DNA of 64,000 nucleotides. It comes from Adineta vaga (lineage: Eukaryota; Rotifera). Positions 58,454-64,000 of the stretch are shown here, one piece after another. The notes under the pieces were generated by a model. That model had not been told where the DNA came from and did not search any database. It saw only the letters and a list, made by a program, of their open reading frames with translations. How positions within the stretch are numbered: position 1 is the stretch's first letter; each line of letters opens with the position of its first letter. A program made the translations under genes and the position numbers. Location: the NCBI GenBank assembly GCA_021613535.1, contig CP075496.1, forward strand, positions 496,001 to 560,000, read 5' to 3'.

Positions 58454-59323
58454 TTGACATATTCACATTTAGTCCTTTTTACTAAAAAAAATCTTCGAAA
58501 AAATCCATGTACAATATATCTCATCGCGTATAATGTTAGTAATTTTCTTACAATATATGCATCAATATTAATTAAATTATTATATAGTGGCTATAATATA
58601 ACTCCTGATTCATATAATTTGCATTTCTGTCATTTTCGTTATTATTTGATTATGGTATTTGATGTATTGAGTCCATTGTATTTAATCTTGGCTTCTATCG
58701 ATCGAATTTACATTACGTCATTAAATGCACTGACAAGACAACGAAGTACTCCTCGCCTTGCATATTTTTGTATTATAAGTACAACACTATTTTGTCTACT
58801 CTTTCATAGTCATACATTATTTTTAACCGAGATTTTTGAAGCTGCACCAGCTTATATTATTTGTTATTTTCAACTTGACACTTATTTAACATTTATTGGC
58901 TACTATTTAATTCTAATTCGAGGTATTTTGATTCCTTTAATACTGATTATCTTAGCTATATGGACGGTGAGAAATGTTCAAAATATAGGTCGTGTAATTC
59001 CTCTGCCAACTTCTGGCACAAATGGAAATCAAGTTACAGGTCATATACATTCGTCTAAATCAAAAGATCGCCAATTGATTCGCATTCTACTTTGTAATGT
59101 TATTATTTATATCATATTCAGTACGATGATATCTGTTGTTCTTATTGTTCAACAAGTGAGACAATCTGAAAATAAAAGTCTTGCTCTAGTTCGATTACAA
59201 TCTCTTCTTGTTAGTGTTGGCATGTTTAGTGCTTATATACCATTTTGTATTGACTGTTATATCAATTTATTAATATCAAAAACATTTCGAAATGAAATGA
59301 AGAAAATCTTTAAGAACAATTGA
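58454..59323 (+). CDS. Rhodopsin-like 7-TM receptor, 5' end missing
   Basis: Open frame of 289 codons without an in-frame ATG near its beginning; the frame opens at a TTG. Readable in order: the TM1-TM2 loop and TM2 (LRKNPCTIYLIAYNVSNFLT), TM3 with the C.FRYYL Cys and the DRI variant of DRY (ASIDRIYITS), TM4 (LAYFCIISTTLFCLLF), the extracellular-loop Cys (YIICYFQL), TM5, a basic loop (SSKSKDRQLIRILL), TM6, and TM7 (FSAYIPFCIDCYINLLISKT) followed by a basic helix 8. TM1 is absent. LRKNPC-type receptors are abundant orphan peptide-receptor-like GPCRs in this kind of genome. Upstream sequence has stops in all likely frames, so the gene is 5'-truncated or its first exon is unrecognised. Ligand unknown. 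Confidence 0.7.
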   Translation: MTYSHLVLFTKKNLRKNPCTIYLIAYNVSNFLTIYASILIKLLYSGYNITPDSYNLHFCHFRYYLIMVFDVLSPLYLILASIDRIYITSLNALTRQRSTPRLAYFCIISTTLFCLLFHSHTLFLTEIFEAAPAYIICYFQLDTYLTFIGYYLILIRGILIPLILIILAIWTVRNVQNIGRVIPLPTSGTNGNQVTGHIHSSKSKDRQLIRILLCNVIIYIIFSTMISVVLIVQQVRQSENKSLALVRLQSLLVSVGMFSAYIPFCIDCYINLLISKTFRNEMKKIFKNN

Positions 59324-59360
59324 ATTTTTCTATAGTTTTTAAATGTATTGTCATACGTAT

Positions 59361-61010
59361 TTAATCCTAGAACTACCAACCATAGGATCCAAATGGACTG
59401 TTTTTTAAAACCAAGAAAAGACTATGAAATCTTTCTTTTTCATGGACGAAAGTATGAAAGACATTATGAATGATATAAAATTGTCTTATATGAAAGAAAT
59501 ACATATTTTCCTTTCTTATCTTCTGTACTTATGAATGAATCAAACATTTTCGATCACCATTCTCTAGTTTTTTTCATGACGTTAGTGACATACTCTTTCT
59601 TCCATGACTCAAGTGTGTTCTATGGCGTTCTTCTTACGTCATTTTATTTCTGAATTTTCCATTCTTTCCTTCGGATTCATATAAAATACGAACAAAAATA
59701 CAGAGAATCATAACAGAAAATAATTGAAGAAGAAAACAATGAAAGATTTTACCAGGGAAACTTCCTTTAGTTCCAGATCCGGGATGACCTGGTCGTCAAT
59801 TCCATCTCATCCAAGCAAAACAAAATTTTCTACTGCCGTTGCTGAGAAGTCTGGACTTACAGAATTTACTAAAAACATAACCTCTATTGAGGACGCCTTT
59901 TTGTGTTTCATATCGGAGGAAATGCTGAACAAGATAATGGTTTATTCAAATATGCAAGGAGATCGTAATAAAGCTTCTGATGGTGAATGGGAATGTGATA
60001 ACACTAATTGAACTCAAAGCGTTTATTGGACTCTTATTATTGACTGGATTAATGGGAAAATCAAAGAAAAGCTACAACCCTGGATTGTATGTTACAATTG
60101 ACGAACAGCTTTTTGGGATTTCGAGGGAAGTGTCCATTTCGTCAATATATCCCATCAAAACCGGATAAATATGGGATTAAACTCTAGTTCTGTGTCGATG
60201 TCGATTCTTACTATATATTCGATGCATTTCATCCTTATATCGGACGACAACCTAATTTTAGAACTGATGAAACCAATGTACGGCTCGAATAGAAATGTTA
60301 CAATCGATAATTTCTTTACCAGTATTCAATTAGCGAAAGAATTACACACAAAGAAACTTACTTTGGTAGAAACTTTGAGAAAAAATAAACCTGAGATTCC
60401 TATCGAGTTTCAACCAAATAAAAATCGGGACGTTGGTTCATCGGTATTCGGTTTTAGCGACAATCTAACGCTGGTGTCATATGTTCCAAAACAAAATAAA
60501 GCTGTCCTACTACTCCCTTCTATGCATCATGATAAAAAAGTAGATATCGAAACTGGAAAACCGAATATTGTTCTGGACTATAATAAAACCAAAGGAGCTA
60601 TTGACACCATTGACCAGATGTGTCACAAGACGATGGCCACTGTGTGTTTTTTATGGAATGATTGATACTGCTGCTATCAATGCGATGATCATAAGGAAAA
60701 AGAAAATCCAAATTGGAATGCGAATAAAAAATACAAGCGCCGTCTATTTCCGTAAGAGTTAGGAACACTTCTGACGTTCCATCTTTTAGATTTTCGCTCA
60801 AAAAACTCAATAACATTACACAAAGGTATCTAAAATGCACTAGCTCTATTTGTTTATCCACGCATAGAAACGGAATTAGAAACATTTACTACAGATTCCG
60901 TAAGATCCAAAAGAAAACGATGTTCATTTTGCGATTATTCAAGTGATAGAAAAGTTTCGAACACCTGCTACAAATGTTCAGAGCCTATATGCAAACAACA
61001 TAGTGTGAAA
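59361..61010 (+). mobile_element. piggyBac transposon relic with broken transposase
   Basis: TTAA at 59361 followed by TCCTAGAACTACCAACC forms the 5' end, matching 8916-9070. The transposase reading (59724 to about 60990) includes an N-terminal TFS-like region, ELKAFIGLLLLTGLMGKSKK, YVTIDEQLFG, RGKCPFRQYIPSKPDKYGIK, VDVDSYYIFDA, GSNRNVTIDNFFTSIQLAKE, KLTLVETLRKNKPEIP, VGSSVFGF, TKGAIDTIDQMCH, and a Cys-rich C-terminus (CSFC...CYKCSEPIC..H). These are blocks of the DDE_Tnp_1_7 family. About 100 residues between GKSKK and YVTIDEQ are missing, and several frameshifts and a stop interrupt the rest, so it is inactive. The 3' terminal repeat was not found; the Cys-rich end abuts another candidate element at 61011. 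Confidence 0.88.
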
Positions 61011-62015
61011 CAGAGCCCGAAACGAGACAACATTTCGTCAACTCGACTCGCCTCACTTCGTCAATATTTTGAAAGAGTCTGCTTCGCTTCGGTTTTGAAA
61101 GTGTAGTATAAAACGGTTGTAAGAGGCCCGTGGATGTTTGCAGTTTGTTCTAATTTTTTCGGGTAAATAATCTATTATACATTAGATTACATTGTCATTG
61201 TTCTATCTGAAAAACCACTTTTTTTTGTACTCAAACAAAACTGCTTAGAAATTGATGACAGATATAGGTAAATTTATATTGTCATTTTTAATTCGCCACA
61301 GTAACGGTGTTTTTAATATCTATTGAAGATTCGAGTATAGACCACCGTGATAAGACGGTCTATCTGATAATACTAATACTAACTCCACTTTCTAAAGGTA
61401 TAGAAATACATGAAATTGCAAAATATCGCCACAGTATTTGAGAAAGACTGTCTGTAGTCTAATTTAAAAGAGATATTAAGAACTATCTTTTTTTACAGAC
61501 CATCTGAATACGCTCTAAAACAAACTCCTGTTTTATGAAACTTCATAAGAAGATTCAACAGCTATCAAAAACTCGAAACATGTTGAAGATCAAACATACA
61601 ATAAGAATTTCTACAAAACTCTTTGAAGACCTTTCCATGTGTGGAAAGATTTTCTCGTACAAAATCTTTGGAGTTTCATACTAAAATCCGCTGGTTTCGT
61701 GAAATTTTTAACTGTTTTATGGAAGTCTTGAATACGTTAGGACACTTTAGCAGCTACTGAACAGTTATGGATTTCTGAGATACGCGAAGTTTTTCAAAAT
61801 GTGGCAATTCAAAAACTGCTTTTCAACCAAATTAACGAAAAAAATAGAAATCAGTTCAAGATTAAACGGAAAAAAGCAAACAAAATTCGCTCATTTCATT
61901 GATGTCTTCTTCAATTTTGACTAATAGAATTAAATAGGTAGTGAAAATTTCATTTATAGAGATATTTCTAAAAACCGAGGTGAGCACTACTCTCCTCGGT
62001 TCGCTTCGGGCTCTG
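61011..62015. mobile_element. Candidate non-autonomous element inserted in the piggyBac relic
   Basis: CAGAGCCCGAAACGA at 61011-61025 and TCGCTTCGGGCTCTG at 62001-62015 are inverted repeats matching at 14 of 15 positions, about 1 kb apart. The left copy interrupts the Cys-rich end of the piggyBac transposase. The interior has no credible ORF. Flanks show GAAA-like similarity but no clean target-site duplication, so the element call is tentative. Confidence 0.4.
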
Positions 62016-62129
62016 AAAGAAACTAATAAGACAACAATTGTATATAATAATTAATCTAAGAGAAACAAAGCAAACACTAAAAGCAACTTTAGCGGTCGGC
62101 AAGGTGGTAAAGAATAGCGAGATAGAAGG

Positions 62130-62459
62130 ATGGGTTCACTAAATTGTCTTGCAGTTATAAGAGGAATAAATATTATAGCTTGTCGGATGCTAGTTGCTGG
62201 AGTCGTTCTAGTGTTTTCCATGATGGCATGGTAAGCGTAATCTTTTCTTTTCTAAACGAAAGTATAATATATTTGTAGTAAACTAATCAGTACAATTATT
62301 ATTCCTAATAACATTGTAGTAAAAGAGGGTGTTGAATGGGTTTTAAAATGTCCCCATAAGAGAATTTCGGGAGGTTTAGTTGTGTTAGTAATAAAATTGA
62401 TTATTATATGGAATAAACTATATTTAGAAACGCAATTGCGTTGTTGTCTATGGTTCTGA
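62130..62459 (+). CDS. Putative two-exon small hydrophobic protein
   Basis: ATG at 62130. Exon 1 (62130-62230) ends at GTAAGC and exon 2 begins after TTTGTAG at 62279, closing in frame at TGA 62457-62459 (93 aa). Predicted hydrophobic segments: CRMLVAGVVLVFSMMA and GGLVVLVIKLIIIW, so it would be a small two-pass membrane protein. No family recognised. Support is only frame closure, splice consensus and hydrophobicity; it could be chance in a repeat-rich zone. Confidence 0.25.
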
Positions 62460-63335
62460 CGTTTTTTCTTCGTTGTAGCAACCTTTGCATGTAATTATTA
62501 ATACTTATATTATAATCTTCCACTAAAAAACATGGTTTATTCCGAACTATCTTACAGAAAAATCAAGTCGTTTTTTTCAAATTACACGGCTTCAGCATAG
62601 GGTTGTGTATTCCTTATTTGGATAAAGCTCCTGGAAGAGTTCGTGCGACACCGACACATGCGAAAAATACCTATACCTTCCACAGTCGCTGGTTAAGCGA
62701 GACGAAGCGACGAACGTTACTTGTCGAAATAAATGATAATGACATTGACGAGAAGAAAAACAAGTTTTTAGCGAAGAGCGACAGTATATGATAAGTAATT
62801 TGGGATGGTTGAGATATGTTCTGTGAATACGATAGTCACATATTCGATTGTTTGGATTTGTTTCGAATTCTAAATGAACACAAATCTCAATGATGTTGAT
62901 TTATCAAATTGATCATATTCATTGGTTTATGATTTAATCCCACAGATTTGAAGTGATTCAATATCTGGAAGAAAACGAATTAAACATTGATTTAAATGAG
63001 AAGAAATATTTGAATCTGTCTGAGAGAAAATTCTTATTCGTTTGATTGTTGTTCATTGTTTTGACTAGTTTGAGAAACTTGAGTTTTGTCTTCATCCGAT
63101 AGAGAATCATGCATAGTAACAATATGATAGGAATCGAATACATAGATTTGACATAATATCAGTTTGAGAAAAGAACTTCAACGTGTTAATTTTTAGTATT
63201 TTGATGAATGTCAAATGAATTGTTCAACAAATTTTATCTTTTTTGATTCAATTCTTTTAACAATTAAAAGCTTAATTTAAAGCAGAACTTGACTTAGTTA
63301 GATTTATTTAAAAGAGAGATAAAAACAAAACCAGA
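62460..63335. other. Spacer
   Basis: The ORF at 62603-62791 (less AT-rich, no domain) and that at 62958-63143 (-) are not credible genes. The right end is the 3' flank of the selenocysteine-lyase-like gene. Confidence 0.4.
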
Positions 63336-64000
63336 TCAATGATTTTGATCATGTCCATTAGTGGAATTGTAGAGTTGTTCTTTGATAGCATTTGTAAGAA
63401 GAAGAATAGCTTGATCTATTTCATCATCTGTTGTCATATAACATGTGCTCAATCGAACTGTACCACGTGCTAATTCCCATGATAAACCTGTTATAAATAG
63501 AATCAATAGAGAAGAATTTTCGTAAAGAAAACTTTTTTCTTACCAATAGCTTGAAGTGTTGTTGACATTGTTTGATATTTTGTATCTTCATGACAAGCAC
63601 TACCAGTTGAAAAAGCTAAACGATCACCTAATTGATTAACTAATTGTTTAGCATTTATTCCACGAAAAGATAAACTTAATGTATTTGGTAAAGAATAGAA
63701 TTCATCACTATTTCGAACAATAAAATCTTGATTTTCATCTTTAAATTGTTTAATTAATCCTTGATAAAGTCGATCACGTGTTCTTTTCATTTGTTCAATT
63801 CTTTTATTTAATGAAGATTTATTTGAAATTAATTGACAAGCTCTTCCTAATCCAATAATAGCTAAAACATTTTCTGTTCCAGGTCGAAGACCTTGCTCAT
63901 GTTGAGCACCATAAAGAATTGGTTCTAATTGAATACCTTCACGAATATAAAGTGCACCAATACCTTTTGGACCATGAAATTTATGTGAGCAAATGGTTAA
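63336..64000 (-). CDS. SCLY: Selenocysteine lyase / class-V cysteine desulfurase, 3' part
   Basis: Two exons visible, 63544-64000 (continuing beyond the window) and 63336-63487. The PLP-lysine motif CSHKFHGPKGIGALYIR is followed by G.QHEQGLRPGTENV. The catalytic-Cys loop is FSTGSACHED, then a typical C-terminal GLSWELARGTVRLSTCYMTT and DEIDQAI. Class-V aminotransferase-fold enzymes with this layout remove Se or S from (seleno)cysteine. The RPGTEN and S(x)G(S/A)ACH motifs agree with SCLY or an NFS-like homologue, and SCLY is favoured. About 200 residues visible; the N-terminal half lies outside the window. No frame break. Confidence 0.85.

Noticed and set aside
60598-60885. Minus-strand ORF across the piggyBac 3' region
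   Set aside because: Antisense shadow of the transposase sequence.
1-64000. CRISPR arrays, prophage, bacterial operons, tRNA or rRNA genes
   Set aside because: Introns, splice signals and gene families are eukaryotic; no regularly spaced repeats and no recognisable tRNA/rRNA sequence were found by eye.

Overview
This is an AT-rich animal genome window with compact protein-coding genes. Most introns are about 45-70 bp GT-AG introns. Recognisable metazoan genes include a four-homeodomain ZFHX factor, an HCN channel, TTLL10, TM2D2, PPWD1, WDR12, ABHD6 and QNG1. They sit among lineage-type families (an F-box/LRR-like gene, BTB-TLDc, LamG lectin-like, small 4-TM and 7-TM proteins) and many decayed gene fragments and DNA-transposon relics. 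The F-box family style, the short introns, the AT bias and the mix of paralogous families best fit a bdelloid rotifer. That is an inference from sequence style, not a database match.

Layout. 1-8.8 kb: a MED8-like small gene (+) followed by queuosine-salvage QNG1 (-). A long gene-poor spacer and a single-exon Cys-rich repeat surface protein (5.6-6.8 kb) come next. Then there is a second, partly deleted copy of the MED8-like/QNG1 pair (7.5-8.8 kb) and a piggyBac-type terminal fragment (8.9 kb). 10-13.5 kb: an HCN channel gene (-). 15.5-19 kb: two TM2D2 copies (+) bracketing a third, inverted and decayed MED8-like/QNG1 pair and a GC-rich CGT/ACG-repetitive island. The second TM2D2 copy lacks the DRF core. 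20-29 kb: a GA/CT-rich upstream region and then the large ZFHX gene (+).

29-36 kb: accessory sequence with a Cys/Trp-rich finger ORF, an FAD-monooxygenase fragment, a TLDc fragment, an F-box gene, a coiled-coil pseudogene and a foldback/MITE-like element with 41-bp perfect inverted arms. 36.5-39.3 kb: TTLL10 (-), interrupted by an in-frame TAG. 42-47.6 kb: PPWD1 and WDR12 (+), both housekeeping nuclear genes, separated by a decayed F-box fragment. 48.5-55.7 kb: a small TPR-like gene, a frameshifted BTB-TLDc gene, ABHD6 (-), an EGF/LamG secreted protein and a 4-TM protein. 57.4-64 kb: a CAP-domain pseudogene, a 5'-incomplete GPCR, a broken piggyBac transposase, a candidate nested element, a small hydrophobic ORF pair and the 3' part of a selenocysteine-lyase-like gene (-) running off the window.

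No operon-like organisation is visible; neighbours are functionally unrelated. The clearest large-scale signal is local gene duplication followed by decay: three MED8-like copies, three QNG1 loci (one intact), two TM2D2 copies, and dispersed F-box and TLDc fragments. No tRNA, rRNA or CRISPR structure was recognised by eye. Exon borders were placed by reading splice sites and frame; none is supported by transcript data.
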